A stretch of 51,913 bases of DNA from CAWDLX01 sp046728155 (GTDB lineage Bacteria; Actinomycetota; Actinomycetes; Mycobacteriales; Micromonosporaceae), in NCBI GenBank assembly GCA_046728155.1, contig JBKPDY010000026.1:1-51913 (forward strand), given 5' to 3'. The notes beneath the pieces are model-generated. The model saw only the letters and a program-made list of their open reading frames with translations, was not told the origin of the DNA and did not search any database. Positions 34,029 to 43,476 of the stretch are shown here, in pieces. A program made the translations under genes and the position numbers. Numbering within the stretch: the stretch's first letter is position 1; each line of letters opens with the position of its first letter.

Positions 34029-34430
34029 GTGACTGGCCCGTCGATCCCGCCCGAGATCTACCGAGATGCGGCCATCGTGCTCGATTTCGCGCTCGCCGGT
34101 GATCGCGACGCGGTGAGCGGGGCGGTCGACGCGGTGGTCCGCCGAGGCGGCGTCCGCGGGGCGTACGACCTCGCCTGCTGCTTGGCCGCCGCGATGGTCG
34201 GGGACGCTCCGGCGGCCGGTTTCGCCACGCTCGACTTCCCGGACATCGAACAGGCTCGCTATGATGCGCGTTGGGTCGCACGGTTCGTGACCGCGTACGT
34301 AAACGCGGACGCACCGACCGGCGAGGCGCTCTTCAGTACGGCCATGGCCGACGGGCACCTGTCGGAGTGCCTGATGACGCTTGCCGGGACAACCGTGGAG
34401 ACCCTGCGGCGACGAGCATCAAATAATTGA
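34029..34430 (+). CDS. Uncharacterised small alpha-helical protein
   Basis: Protein of 133 residues from a GTG at 34029 (a TTG at 34020 is also in frame). It is soluble, alanine-rich and probably all-helical: IYRDAAIVLDFALAGDRDAV, then GAYDLACCLAAAMV and ARWVARFVTAYVNADAP. It ends LMTLAGTTVETLRRRASNN. There are no metal or catalytic motifs that I recognise. It lies between the thioesterase and the MFS gene on the same strand; the 151-bp gap downstream contains the paired GACGTC sites. Confidence 0.75.
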   Translation: MTGPSIPPEIYRDAAIVLDFALAGDRDAVSGAVDAVVRRGGVRGAYDLACCLAAAMVGDAPAAGFATLDFPDIEQARYDARWVARFVTAYVNADAPTGEALFSTAMADGHLSECLMTLAGTTVETLRRRASNN

Positions 34431-34443
34431 CCGGTGGCGTCAC

Positions 34444-34461
34444 GACGTCTGTGTGACGTCT
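34444..34461. promoter_or_regulatory. Upstream pair of GACGTC sites
   Basis: GACGTCT occurs at 34444-34450 and again at 34455-34461, exactly 11 bp apart, about one helical turn. The second is part of TGACGTC. A matching pair lies at the MFS start, 110 bp further on. Confidence 0.5.
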
Positions 34462-34547
34462 CCCATTCTTCCTGCTCACAGCCTATAAGGCGTGGTCCAA
34501 CTATGCGTTCTGATCTCCTATCTGGACATGCAGCCGTCATTGGGACT

Positions 34548-34582
34548 TGACTGTGGCGTGCTCTGACGTCATAGTGACGTCA
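34548..34582 (+). promoter_or_regulatory. Leaderless promoter with two TGACGTCA palindromes
   Basis: A -35 TTGACT at 34548-34553 and a -10-like CATAGT at 34570-34575 are separated by 16 bp, which places transcription start at or near the A of the MFS ATG (34582). No ribosome binding site is present, so the message is probably leaderless. The 8-bp palindrome TGACGTCA occurs at 34564-34571 and 34575-34582, 11 bp apart, flanking and overlapping the -10 and the start. A protein bound there would block initiation. Confidence 0.55.
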
Positions 34583-35970
34583 TGCATCGTGTACTCCTTC
34601 TCCGTCACCGGTCGTTCGCGCTGCTGTGGATCGCGGGCCTCGTCTCGATCACGGGCGACTGGCTGCTCGCCGTCGCTCTGCCCATCTATGTCTTCAAGCT
34701 GACCGGCTCACCGGCGGCGACAAGCGCCGTGGTGGCCGTCAGCGTCACGGCGGCCCTCGTCGCGGGAACCATCGCCGGCGTCTACGTCGATCGGTGGGAT
34801 CGGCGCCGGGTCCTCATGATCGCGAATCTGATCCAGGTCGCGGTGATGATGCCGCTCCTCGCCGTGGACTCGCCAGGCCGCATCTGGATCGTGCTCCTGG
34901 TCGCCTTCACCGAGTCGGCGCTCGGGCAGTTCGTGGCGCCGGCCGAGCACGCGCTGCTTCCGCGCCTGGTGAGCGAGTCCGAGCTGGCCGCTGCGAACTC
35001 GCTCAACACGCTCAACCGCAACGTTGCCCGGCTGGTGGGGCCGGCGCTGGGCGCGATCGTGGCAGCGACGCTCGGTCTCGCCGGCGCCGCGATCCTGGAC
35101 GCGGCATCCTTCGCGGTGGCGGCCGTGCTGGTCGCCTCGATTGGCGGTGCCTTCCGCGCTGCGCGGCCGCTACCGGCGGCCGACCGCCCGTCCGCCGCGA
35201 CCCGACAGCTACCTCGGGCCGACCGGGTTTCCGCGGCGGCTCGCTGGTGGTCTGAGCTGACTGCGGGCCTTGGCGCCGTCCGGGGCTCGCGGGTCCTGTG
35301 TGGCCTGCTCCTCGTCATCGCGGAGACATCGGTGGGCGAGGGGGTCATGGGCTCGCTGTTCGCGGTGTTTGCCGGCCGGGGCCTCGTCGGTGGCGCGAAC
35401 AGCATCGGCTGGCTCCTATCCGCCCAGGCGATCGGTGGCATCGTCGGCGGTTTCGTGGCGGTCGGCCTCGCGGCCCGACTGCGGCCGGTGCGGACGGTCG
35501 TGCTGGGTTGCACCCTCTTCGGCGTCATCGACACGGTGATCTTCAACCTGCCGCGATTCACACCGGCGCTCGCGCCTCAGCTCGTACTCTTCGCGTTGGT
35601 CGGGATCCCGGGCACGCTCGCGCTCGCGGGTGCCATGACGCTGCTGCAGGCCGAGGTCGGCGACGCGTTGCGGGGTCGGGTCTTCGCCGCGTTCGGGGTC
35701 GCCCAGTCGGCGGCGTCGCTGGTCGGGGCGGCGATCGCGGCGGGACTGACCGACCGGTTCGGTGTCTTCACGGTTCTGACCGCACAGGGCCTGGGGTACA
35801 TCGTCGCGGCTATCGCGTTCGCCGCCATCGTCGGTGTTCCTACGGCCGTCGTCCGTGCTCCTCGACTGCGTAGGCGCCGGGCTGTCGTACGGGCGCCCAT
35901 CGAAGGCCTGCCGGGTCAGGCCGATCCGGTGCTCAGCATGGCGGCGTTCCAGCGGCGATGGAATGGCTGA
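34582..35970 (+). CDS. MFS transporter (drug/metabolite exporter type)
   Basis: Integral membrane protein of 462 residues with about 12 helices. The N-terminus LRHRSFALLWIAGLVSITGD and the loop motif GTIAGVYVDRWDRRRVLM (loop 2-3 of MFS) fit the ENTS/MFS_3 exporter group. The second half repeats the fold (GLVGGANSIGWLLSAQAIGG). It has a basic C-terminal tail. The start codon overlaps a TGACGTCA palindrome and has no ribosome binding site. It is convergent with the TIR gene. The substrate is unknown. Confidence 0.92.
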   Translation: MHRVLLLRHRSFALLWIAGLVSITGDWLLAVALPIYVFKLTGSPAATSAVVAVSVTAALVAGTIAGVYVDRWDRRRVLMIANLIQVAVMMPLLAVDSPGRIWIVLLVAFTESALGQFVAPAEHALLPRLVSESELAAANSLNTLNRNVARLVGPALGAIVAATLGLAGAAILDAASFAVAAVLVASIGGAFRAARPLPAADRPSAATRQLPRADRVSAAARWWSELTAGLGAVRGSRVLCGLLLVIAETSVGEGVMGSLFAVFAGRGLVGGANSIGWLLSAQAIGGIVGGFVAVGLAARLRPVRTVVLGCTLFGVIDTVIFNLPRFTPALAPQLVLFALVGIPGTLALAGAMTLLQAEVGDALRGRVFAAFGVAQSAASLVGAAIAAGLTDRFGVFTVLTAQGLGYIVAAIAFAAIVGVPTAVVRAPRLRRRRAVVRAPIEGLPGQADPVLSMAAFQRRWNG

Positions 35971-35979
35971 TGGCGGAAC

Positions 35980-37149
35980 TCAAGGCAGGAGCACGTACTG
36001 CCGCTGCATGATCTCGACGACCGCGGTCTTGTTCTGCTTGGTCGGCTGCCATACATAAACCATCATGAACATGTTCCCCTTGGCCGCCATGCCGGTGGAC
36101 AGCACATCCCCATCGGCGTCGGCGGCCTTGTCCACATAGAGGTGACTGTTGTCGATGCCCGGTACCGGCGACTGGTCGATCATGTCGCGACCCGAGAGGT
36201 TCTCGCTGAGATAGATCGACTGCGAATACTCCAGCCAGTGCGAGGCGTCGGGCGCCGTCCGGAACTGGCTGATCTCGATCGTGACCTTTGTATGGTCTTT
36301 GTCGATCCACTGGACCACCGCTCCCGCCATCCACGAGTCCTTGGCCAGAATGCCCTGGACCGACTCGCCGTTGGTGAAGTTGTCGGCGACCTGCTTGCGG
36401 GTCAGTTTGCCGTCGGGGCTGAGCGGGTTGTCGCCGGCGTGCGAGGTGCTGGGCGGCGTGATCAGCAGCAGCCGTGGATCGCCGCCGTACCCGCCGAGCG
36501 GACTCGACGTCGACGTCAGCACGGACGGTGTGGGGGTGGGCGTGCTTCCGTTCGCAGTGGCCCGACCCGTCGCGAGGATCACCCCCGTGGTCACCCCACC
36601 CCCGACAAGCAGGATCGCCAGCAGAACCACCGTGGTCATGACAACTTTTCGGCGGGGCCCGTGGGGCTGCTCCGCTCCTGGTCCGGCCTCAGCCGCGGGT
36701 GGATGCGTCGGCGCCACGGCTTCCGGGGGTGACTTGGCCTGTCGGGGGTCGGCTCCCCCGGCGCCGTTTGACGCCAGGAGTTCGCGCAGCACCTCCACGA
36801 ACGACGGCGGCGGGAGTGCACGCGAGGTGACATCCTCGTACTGCAGGTTGTGGATGCGAAACGGCAGGTCGCACCTCTCCAGCATCAGCGGCCAGATCGG
36901 CTTGTGCCGCGAGTGGGCGTAGCTGAGCTCGATGCTGACCCATTCGGACGAGACCGCCGAGGGTGACACAACGGGAACGAAGACGGCGCACTCGTCGATC
37001 TGCTGACGGATCCGGTCGTCGAACCTGTCGCCGACGACGAGTCGGTAGTCGTACCAGACCGGAATCCCGGCCCGGTCGAGATACGCGGCCAGCTGCTCGA
37101 CGTACGACAGATCCGACCGGCTGTAGCTGATGAAGACGTGCCCGGCCAC
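35980..37149 (-). CDS. Membrane-anchored TIR-domain protein
   Basis: Protein of 389 residues. Residues 1 to about 130 are a TIR domain: HVFISYSRSD at the start, the aromatic VWYDYRL at 31-37, and Glu74 in WVSIELSYAHSRHK at the position of the NAD-cleaving glutamate of enzymatic TIR domains. A Pro-rich linker leads to one transmembrane helix at about 169-193 (VLLAILLVGGGVTTGVILAT), a Ser/Thr/Pro stalk and an outer domain of about 180 residues that I do not recognise. The orientation puts TIR inside and the other domain outside. It stands alone without STING, SLOG or Argonaute neighbours, so a defence role is possible but not shown by context. Confidence 0.85.
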   Translation of the reverse strand: MAGHVFISYSRSDLSYVEQLAAYLDRAGIPVWYDYRLVVGDRFDDRIRQQIDECAVFVPVVSPSAVSSEWVSIELSYAHSRHKPIWPLMLERCDLPFRIHNLQYEDVTSRALPPPSFVEVLRELLASNGAGGADPRQAKSPPEAVAPTHPPAAEAGPGAEQPHGPRRKVVMTTVVLLAILLVGGGVTTGVILATGRATANGSTPTPTPSVLTSTSSPLGGYGGDPRLLLITPPSTSHAGDNPLSPDGKLTRKQVADNFTNGESVQGILAKDSWMAGAVVQWIDKDHTKVTIEISQFRTAPDASHWLEYSQSIYLSENLSGRDMIDQSPVPGIDNSHLYVDKAADADGDVLSTGMAAKGNMFMMVYVWQPTKQNKTAVVEIMQRQYVLLP

Positions 37150-37305
37150 GCGATCACGGTACGGCCATGCAGTTGTGGCGACATATTGCCTGTTCGGCCG
37201 CGTGTACTACCCGGGCCGGAGCGAGTGCGGCCCCTCTCGGGCTTCCGTCGGACCCCATCCGGCGGCTGACCATCGGCCGAAACGGTCGTCTGAAGGCGGT
37301 CGGGT

Positions 37306-37346
37306 GGTGGCCAGGGGCGGGATCGAACCGCCGACCTTCCGATTTT
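37306..37346 (-). pseudogene. 3' part of a tRNA-Phe gene (41 bp)
   Basis: On the minus strand, 41 bp are identical to 45144-45184: the 3' side of the anticodon loop, variable loop, T-arm, acceptor 3' strand, A discriminator and two more bases. The 5' half is absent. This is the usual look of an att remnant left by an element integrated in tRNA-Phe, but it is inverted relative to the intact gene. Confidence 0.85.
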
Positions 37347-37849
37347 TCATTGGCCCGCAGATTGACCGGGTTGATCCGGCCTGATCCTGGAACGGGCCGT
37401 GACCTGCAGGTTCGTCGACCGGGGGTCCGGCCCCGTCCTGGCTGTTCCGGACTGCTTCGGCGCGGTTCCCCAGCAAGATCCCCGGCACGAGGTCGACCTT
37501 TCATATGACATGATCATCCCTCGCCGGCACAGCGACGTCCGCTTGAACGGTGGCCTCGCGCGAGGACGGTCGCGGTCGGCAACGGCGCCAGGAGTTAGGC
37601 AAGGTCGGTGCTAGCCGCGCTCATAGATCTACCATCGCTCGCCGACGCCCGGTGAGCCTGTTCGCTGGGGAGACCGCTCCTCGCTTGGGCATGCACTTTG
37701 GTTAGGAATTGTCGAGCCGCGGCCGGGTTGTGCTTCATCTGCCTGCCGCGATGGTGTTCGCATATCTTCGCGCTACCCGTCGCTGAGCACCCGGTTTGAC
37801 CTCGTGATCGGGCAGTCACCGGGTACGGCCGAACCGTCCGGTAAATCTT
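37347..37849. other. Gap with no recognisable gene
   Basis: Between the tRNA-Phe fragment and the ISL3 remnant I see only short, inconsistent open frames and no conserved motif. The region is less GC-biased at third positions than its flanks, as expected of decayed DNA. Confidence 0.6.
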
Positions 37850-38677
37850 GGCAGGCAATGGGGGCAGACTGTCTGCGCCGATTGCGGCGCCCATCAGGTC
37901 ATGTCGCCGGCAGGGAATCCGAGCCACCGTAGGAGGCGCGCACGGACGAGGCGACCATGACACGGGCCGGTTGGTATGGGCCGGCAAGGGCCGTGACCAG
38001 GAGGTGGTGCGGGCGTTCTTCGACGCCTTGGGTGAACAGCGGGCCAAGCAGTTGACCCACGTGACCACCGACGCCGCCGAGTGGATCACCGCGGTGGTCG
38101 CCGAGCGGGCCCCGCAGGCGGTGCGGTGCCTGGATCCGTTTCACCTGGTCGCCTGGGCCACCAAAGCGTTGGACGAGGTACGGCGCGGAGTGTGGAACAT
38201 CGCCCGCGGCGGCAAAGGCGGACGGACCCGCCGATCCGTGGCCCTCAAGGGCGCCAGGTGGGCGTTGTGGCGCAACCCCGAGATCTCACCGAGGACCAGC
38301 GGCACACTCTGGCGTTCATCCAGATCACGAACAAGCCCTTGTATGGGGCCTACCTTCTCAAGGAGCAGTTCCGGGAGATCTTCTCCGTCGGAGGCCAGGC
38401 CGGCAAGGTCGTGCTCGCCGCGTGGCTGCGCTCGGCCGCTCGCTGCCAGATCCCCGCGTTCGTCCGCCTCGCCAAGCGGATCCGACACCACCTACCCGGC
38501 ATCCACGCAACCCTCGACAATGGACTGTCCAACGCCCGGATCGAAGCGAACAACACCCACCTACGGGTCCTAACCCGCCAGGGCTACGGATACCACTCCG
38601 CCGAAGCGCTCATCGCCATGGCGATGCTGCGCCGTGGCGGTCTCTGCCCGCCCCTACCCGGCCGGGCCACTACATAG
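37850..38677 (+). pseudogene. ISL3-family transposase remnant
   Basis: The DDE-type core can be read in two frames. The first has HDTGRLVWAGKGRDQEVVRA, VTTDAAEWITAV and LDPFHLVAWATKALD. After a frameshift near 38285-38295 the second continues with TLAFIQITNKPLYGAYLLKE and ends ARIEANNTHLRVLTRQGYGY, the C-terminal acidic motif of ISL3 enzymes. The N-terminal zinc-finger and helix-turn-helix region is missing or scrambled, so it is inactive. I could not find matched terminal repeats. It lies between the tRNA-Phe fragment and tRNA-Lys. Confidence 0.8.
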
Positions 38678-38685
38678 CCGAAACC

Positions 38686-38704
38686 CGTGGGGCTCCGCCC
38701 CACG
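38686..38704. terminator. Strong GC hairpin after the ISL3 remnant
   Basis: CGTGGGGC-TCC-GCCCCACG forms an 8-bp perfect stem with a 3-base loop, 9 bp after the transposase stop. There is no T-run. A second inverted repeat, GCAAGGGG (38772-38779) with CCCCTTGC (38810-38817), follows. They may be a terminator and part of the element end. Confidence 0.5.
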
Positions 38705-38960
38705 CCCCGACCCTCCCTCGAAGATCTCCCCGGCCGGCCGCCCATAGGCGTACCCCGAACCTCGCCCGCCAGCAAGGGGCAAGCCTCGCTCCGCTCGGTC
38801 GCTGCGCGACCCCTTGCCGCCGGAGAGAACCACGGTCCGGTCAAAGACCGCCCGACCGAGAAGATCTACACCGATTCCACAATGGACCAACACCAAACAC
38901 CGGAACGACCCACAAGATCAGCAGTAGACCCGCAAATTACCTGTTAGACGGCTTGGCTGG

Positions 38961-39032
38961 TGGGCCGCCAGGGACTCGAACCCTGAACCTACGGATTAAA
39001 AGTCCGCAGCTCTGCCGTTGAGCTAGCGGCCC
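38961..39032 (-). tRNA. tRNA-Lys (TTT)
   Basis: The acceptor stem pairs GGGCCGC with GCGGCCC; the anticodon stem-loop is GCGGA-CTTTTAA-TCCGT with anticodon TTT, and the T-arm carries GGTTCGAGTCC. The CCA end is encoded at 38958-38960. In many actinobacteria this gene heads a Lys-Glu-Asp-Phe tRNA cluster; here the other three lie 6 kb away on the opposite strand. Confidence 0.96.
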
Positions 39033-39234
39033 TGTAGATGAGGCTACCGGACCATCCCCATCTTCCTCGCGGAAGTTTGGGCCGTTGTTCCCCGGTCGCG
39101 GGCCACTCACGCAACTGTCTACTGTGGTCGATTGCACATTGGGTCGCCATCCCGTTCCGATGATCGGGGCCACATAATGGGATTCTGACAATACGTTGCT
39201 TCCGATTGTGGTACAGCTGTGCTAACGTGTGACC

Positions 39235-40252
39235 ATGGTCGATGAGTTGCCGGAGGGGTTGGAGACGATGCCGCCCGGCCCCGAGTTGGCGGTCGCGGTG
39301 GCGTCGGTGGACCGGTCCAGGCTGGGCGGGTCGGATGCGATCACCCTGGCCCAGGCCCGGGCCCGCCTCATCGCCCACGAGCAGGCCCAGTTGCTGGCCG
39401 ACCTGGTCGAGGTCAGCCGCACCGACTGACACACCCCGCCCCCGGGTGTTCTCCCGCATGCATTCCCCGGATGAGGACTCGCTCGATCAGATCGCCTGGG
39501 GGTTGACCTGGTCGCTGCCGGCGGCCAAGGCGCAGCTGGCGTTGGCCACAGACCTGATGCACCGGTTGCCGGCGGTGTACCAGGCCCTGCTGGCCGGGGA
39601 GATCGACATGTTCCGGACCCGGGTCTTCACGAGGTCCTCGACGATGTGGCCGATGAGATCGCCACCAGGATCGTGGCGAGGCTGATCGCCGGCGGCTGGC
39701 TGGCTGGACCTGCGCGGTGCTGCGGGGGCTGGTTGCGTTATCACGTGCACAAGGCTGATCCGGTCCGGGCCCGGCGCCGCTATCAGCGCGCCGTGGCGCA
39801 GCGGCGGGTCAACGCCGGCGTGTGCGATGAGGGCACCGGGTTCCTCTCCGGCAGCAACCTGCCGGTGGACAAGGCCGCCGCCGACGAGTACCTCAACCGG
39901 CTGGCGGGGGCGGCCAAGGCCAACGGTGATCCCCGCACCGTGGCGCAACTGCGAGCCGACGCATACCTGGACCTGCTGACCGGGATCGCGTTTCGCGCCC
40001 AACCCGGCTGCGACCCGGTCAGTATCGCCGCCGACGCCGCCGAGCGCGCCGACTGGGCCGCCACCCGCGGTCCTCTTCATGGCATCACAACCGGCTCAAA
40101 CACGCCAAGAACCTCGAACTACGTCACCTCGGCTACGGCGCCTACCAATGGCAAGCCCTCAACGGCCGCCGCTACGCCGTGCCCGCCGACCACACCGGCC
40201 TCCTTACCGTCGACGAACCCGACCCACCGCCGAAAATAGTCAACAATGGGTG
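39235..40252 (+). pseudogene. DUF222 / 13E12-family HNH endonuclease remnant
   Basis: The typical 13E12-repeat layout is spread over several frames. The N-terminus, from an ATG at 39235, ends DAITLAQARARLIAHEQAQ. The middle reads LDQIAWGLTWSLPAAKAQLA, then YHVHKADPVRARRRYQRAV and PVDKAAADEYLNRLAGAAKA. The C-terminal end, in a third frame at about 40085-40250, is HLGYGAYQWQALNGRRYAVP. The cysteine/histidine-rich HNH catalytic core that should precede it is deleted. Such genes occur in many copies in actinobacterial genomes and decay often. Confidence 0.8.
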
Positions 40253-40325
40253 AACCGGCGCACAACGAAGGGCGGCCGCGGACCGGATCGGCGACGCGGC
40301 CGCCCAGAGGTCCTGTGTCATGAAC

Positions 40326-40889
40326 CTACGAGGGCAGCATCCACGAGGCGTGGATCTGCAACCAGTGATGCAGGTTCGCGAGCAGGTTTGTGTCGGGCGT
40401 CAGCCACGTGATAGTCCCGGTCACGCTCAGTACGCCGACCACGACCGCACCGAGGCCCAACAGCATGCCGACAAGCGCGTCTCCCTTGCCGGCCACACGA
40501 GGGCTGCTCGTCGCGGCGATTCCGCCGAAGGCCAGCAGAGCGGTGATGACGCCGAGCCCAATGCCAGGGCCGGCAAGTTGGCCGGTCGCAACGCCGACTG
40601 CGGCGAGCACGCCGAAGATGAGCGACAACGAGGCAAGGAGGCTCGCCCGTGGCCGGGCGTTCGCCGCGCCGATCACCTCGGAGTTGTCCACCGCAATCGA
40701 AGGCTGTGCGGGAATCGTAGGCTGAGCGGGCGCCTGCGGCGCGACGGCGTCGTCGCTTGGCCGCACGAGCGATCCCGGCGGCGCGGCGAACCTCGCCCGG
40801 GCTGGGGCAGGCCGTTCCTCCGTCATGGTCGTGCTACCGCCTGTGTACATCGTTCCGCCGTCGGCGTTCTGGTCCTGGGTGTCAGCCAC
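40326..40889 (-). CDS. DUF4190-like small membrane protein
   Basis: Protein of 187 residues. The first 95 residues are Pro/Ala-rich and disordered; the remainder holds three hydrophobic helices (LIFGVLAAVGVATGQLAGPG, IGLGVITALLAFGGIA, LVGMLLGLGAVVVGVLSV) and a short outer tail. The GTG at 40889 is preceded by a good GGAGGT site, and the frame upstream of it is not coding. The function is unknown; such proteins are common in actinobacteria. It ends 73 bp after the DUF222 remnant, with which it is convergent. Confidence 0.8.
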   Translation of the reverse strand: MADTQDQNADGGTMYTGGSTTMTEERPAPARARFAAPPGSLVRPSDDAVAPQAPAQPTIPAQPSIAVDNSEVIGAANARPRASLLASLSLIFGVLAAVGVATGQLAGPGIGLGVITALLAFGGIAATSSPRVAGKGDALVGMLLGLGAVVVGVLSVTGTITWLTPDTNLLANLHHWLQIHASWMLPS

Positions 40890-40974
40890 GCCGCACCTCC
40901 AGTCGTCAGGCGTCGGCCACGGTTCGGCCGCCGCTCTGTATGGAGGTACCCACGTCAGCGCAGAAACATGCGCG

Positions 40975-41895
40975 CTATCGCAGCCGCCAGCCACGGAACC
41001 GGCGCAGGAACAACCGCCCGAACGGCGCCGCCAAGACGCTCGCGAGGCGTCGACGGCGTGGTACGCACACCCGCGCCCGCATCACGTCGTACCTGGCCCG
41101 GCCCACCTCGTCGAGGATGCCACCGTAGAGCAGGAAGGCGGCCCGGATGCAGACTCGCGACCGCGGTTCGAGCAGCTCGAGGCCGGCCAAGGCTGCCTCA
41201 TAGTGAGCCAAGGCACGTCCGCATTCGAATCGCACGAGGGCTCGTACCGCCGCGGATGCCTGCCGGCGTTGGGCATCGTCCGACAGGAGGGTCCGCGTGA
41301 CTCCGAACCGGTGGAGATCCTCCTCCGGCAGGTAGATGCGGCCGCGAGCGAGGTCCTCAACCACATCCCTGATGATGTTGGTGAGCTGGAAGGCCAGGCC
41401 GAGCTCGCGCGCCGACTCGCGCGCCGTCCCAAGGTCACATCCCGCCGTCACGCCCAGGACGGGCAGCATTATCGTGCCAATCACCGCCGCCGACCCTTCC
41501 ATGTACTCCAAGAGATCGCTGTATGTCGGATAGGCGGTGATAGTGAGGTCCATGACCATGCTCTCGAGGAAGCGCTCGAAGTCGTCGCGGGCGAGGTCGT
41601 ACGCCTGGATGGTGTGCAACACGGCCGGCAGGACCGGATCGTTCGTGCCGACACCGTCCAGCCCAGCGCGCATGGCCTCGCCCCACTCCTTGAGTCGGCG
41701 TTCCCGGTCCAGGGTGGTCTCGTCACCCCCGGCGTCGACGATCTCGTCCGCCAGGCGGGTGAAGGCGTACAGCGCGTGCACGTGCGGCCGTTTTTCGGCT
41801 GGGAGCAGCCGGGCGGCGAGGTAATAGCTGCGACCGTACCGCCGGTTCAGCCTGCGGCAACGCCGATATGCATCGGCTATCGATGCTCCCGGCAC
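40975..41895 (-). CDS. crtB: Phytoene synthase
   Basis: Head-to-head condensation of two geranylgeranyl diphosphates to phytoene, the first dedicated step of C40 carotenoids. The two aspartate-rich metal-binding motifs are DEIVD (50-54) and DVVED (177-181, in TNIIRDVVEDLARGRIYLP). The sequence YYLAARLLPAEKRPHVHALY is typical. Length is 306 residues, start GTG. It is divergent from crtI with 54 bp between the starts, so the two share a control region. A squalene- or diapophytoene-forming variant cannot be fully excluded, but the neighbouring desaturase supports C40. Confidence 0.93.
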   Translation of the reverse strand: MPGASIADAYRRCRRLNRRYGRSYYLAARLLPAEKRPHVHALYAFTRLADEIVDAGGDETTLDRERRLKEWGEAMRAGLDGVGTNDPVLPAVLHTIQAYDLARDDFERFLESMVMDLTITAYPTYSDLLEYMEGSAAVIGTIMLPVLGVTAGCDLGTARESARELGLAFQLTNIIRDVVEDLARGRIYLPEEDLHRFGVTRTLLSDDAQRRQASAAVRALVRFECGRALAHYEAALAGLELLEPRSRVCIRAAFLLYGGILDEVGRARYDVMRARVCVPRRRRLASVLAAPFGRLFLRRFRGWRLR

Positions 41896-41949
41896 GGTCG
41901 TGCGCTCCTTCGCTGCTCGCAGTGTTAAGACCTAGGCTAGGCACTCGGG

Positions 41950-43476
41950 ATGAGCGGACGGCTCGGTCGGGAGGCTCAGATGCGCGCTGTTGCAGGGCCC
42001 ACCGATCGTGTGGTGATCGTCGGCGCCGGCCTCGGCGGCCTCTCGTGTGCGCTGCACCTGGCGGCGAGCGGGCGCGACATCACCATCGTCGAGCGCGAGC
42101 CGGGACCGGGCGGGCGGGCCGGCCGGCTCTCGATCAGCGGGTACGAGTTCGACACGGGCCCGACAGTACTGACCGCTCCAGACCTGGTGGCCGACGCACT
42201 CGGCGCGGTCGGCGAACGGATGGAGGACTGGCTCACTCTGACCCGCCTCGACCCGGCATACCGTGCCCACTTCCCGGACGGTTCGACCCTCGACGTACAC
42301 ACGGATCCGGATGCGATGGAGATGGCCATCCGGCAGACCTGCGGATCACAAGAAGCCGAGGGCTACCGCCGCTTCGTCGCGTTCGCCAAGCAGCTGTGGC
42401 GGCTCGAGTTCGACGCGTTCATCGCCCGCAACCTCGACGGCCCGCTCGCGCTGCTAAGGCCGGCCCTTCTCCGATTGGCGCTGGCCGGAGGCTTCCGCCG
42501 CCTGGGCAAGAGAATCGGAGACTTCTTCGCCGACCCGAGAACCCAACGGATCTTTTCATTCCAGTCCCTGTACGCCGGGGTTGCCCCACGGGACGCACTC
42601 GCGCTGTACGCCGTGATCTCCTACCTGGACACGATCGGCGGCATCTACTTTCCGCGCGGCGGGGTGCACGCGGTGCCGCAAGCATTGGCCGGAGCGGCGT
42701 CGAAGCATGGCGTCTCGGTCCGGTATGACACGACAGTGGCCCGGGTAGAGACCTACGCCGGCCGGGCACGCGCGGTGCACACCGCATCCGGCGAGCGGAT
42801 CCCCGCCGACGTCGTCATTCTCAATCCAGACCTGCCGATCGCCTACCGCTCTCTTCTTCCGGCGATCCGGACGCCTGCGCGCGTCTCACGCCTGCGCTAC
42901 TCACCCTCGTGCGTCGTACTGCACGTCGGCTCCCGCCAGCGGTACTCGAAGATCGCCCATCACAATCTCCATTTCGGCCGGGCATGGGCGTCGACGTTCG
43001 CGGATGTCATCGACCGCGGCCGACTCATGCGCGACCCGTCGCTACTGGTCACCAACCCGACGCAGTCGGATCCTGGGTTGGCCCCGGACGGCGGCGAGGT
43101 CTACTACGTCTTGGCTCCCGTACCCAACCTCGCCTACGGCGGGCCTGATGCCCAGGCCTGGCGCGGCGGTCTCGGCGACCGATACGCCGACGAGCTGACG
43201 GCGACGCTCGAGCGCCGCGGCTACATCGGTTTCGCCGACGGTGTCCAGGTCCGACGGGTCGTGACCCCGGCCGACTGGCTCGACGCCGGGCACGCGGCCG
43301 GCACCCCGTTCGCGGCGGCCCATACGTTCGGCCAGACCGGACCGTTCCGGCCGCGTAACCTCCACTCTGGACTGTCTAATGTGGTCTTCGTCGGATCAGG
43401 TACTCAACCCGGAGTCGGCGTACCCATGGTGCTCATCTCGGGGAAACTGGCCGCGCAGAGAGTGACCGGTTCGTAA
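41950..43476 (+). CDS. crtI: Phytoene desaturase
   Basis: FAD-dependent desaturase of 508 residues that converts phytoene towards lycopene. It has the dinucleotide-binding motif VVIVGAGLGGLSCALHLA near residues 21-38, then EREPGPGGRAGRL and YEFDTGPTVLT. The C-terminal CrtI signature is present as FVGSGTQPGVGVPMVLISGK. The first ATG (41950) gives a normal length; 41980 is an alternative. Its stop overlaps the idi start by one base (TAATG), so desaturation and precursor isomerisation are co-expressed. Confidence 0.92.
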   Translation: MSGRLGREAQMRAVAGPTDRVVIVGAGLGGLSCALHLAASGRDITIVEREPGPGGRAGRLSISGYEFDTGPTVLTAPDLVADALGAVGERMEDWLTLTRLDPAYRAHFPDGSTLDVHTDPDAMEMAIRQTCGSQEAEGYRRFVAFAKQLWRLEFDAFIARNLDGPLALLRPALLRLALAGGFRRLGKRIGDFFADPRTQRIFSFQSLYAGVAPRDALALYAVISYLDTIGGIYFPRGGVHAVPQALAGAASKHGVSVRYDTTVARVETYAGRARAVHTASGERIPADVVILNPDLPIAYRSLLPAIRTPARVSRLRYSPSCVVLHVGSRQRYSKIAHHNLHFGRAWASTFADVIDRGRLMRDPSLLVTNPTQSDPGLAPDGGEVYYVLAPVPNLAYGGPDAQAWRGGLGDRYADELTATLERRGYIGFADGVQVRRVVTPADWLDAGHAAGTPFAAAHTFGQTGPFRPRNLHSGLSNVVFVGSGTQPGVGVPMVLISGKLAAQRVTGS

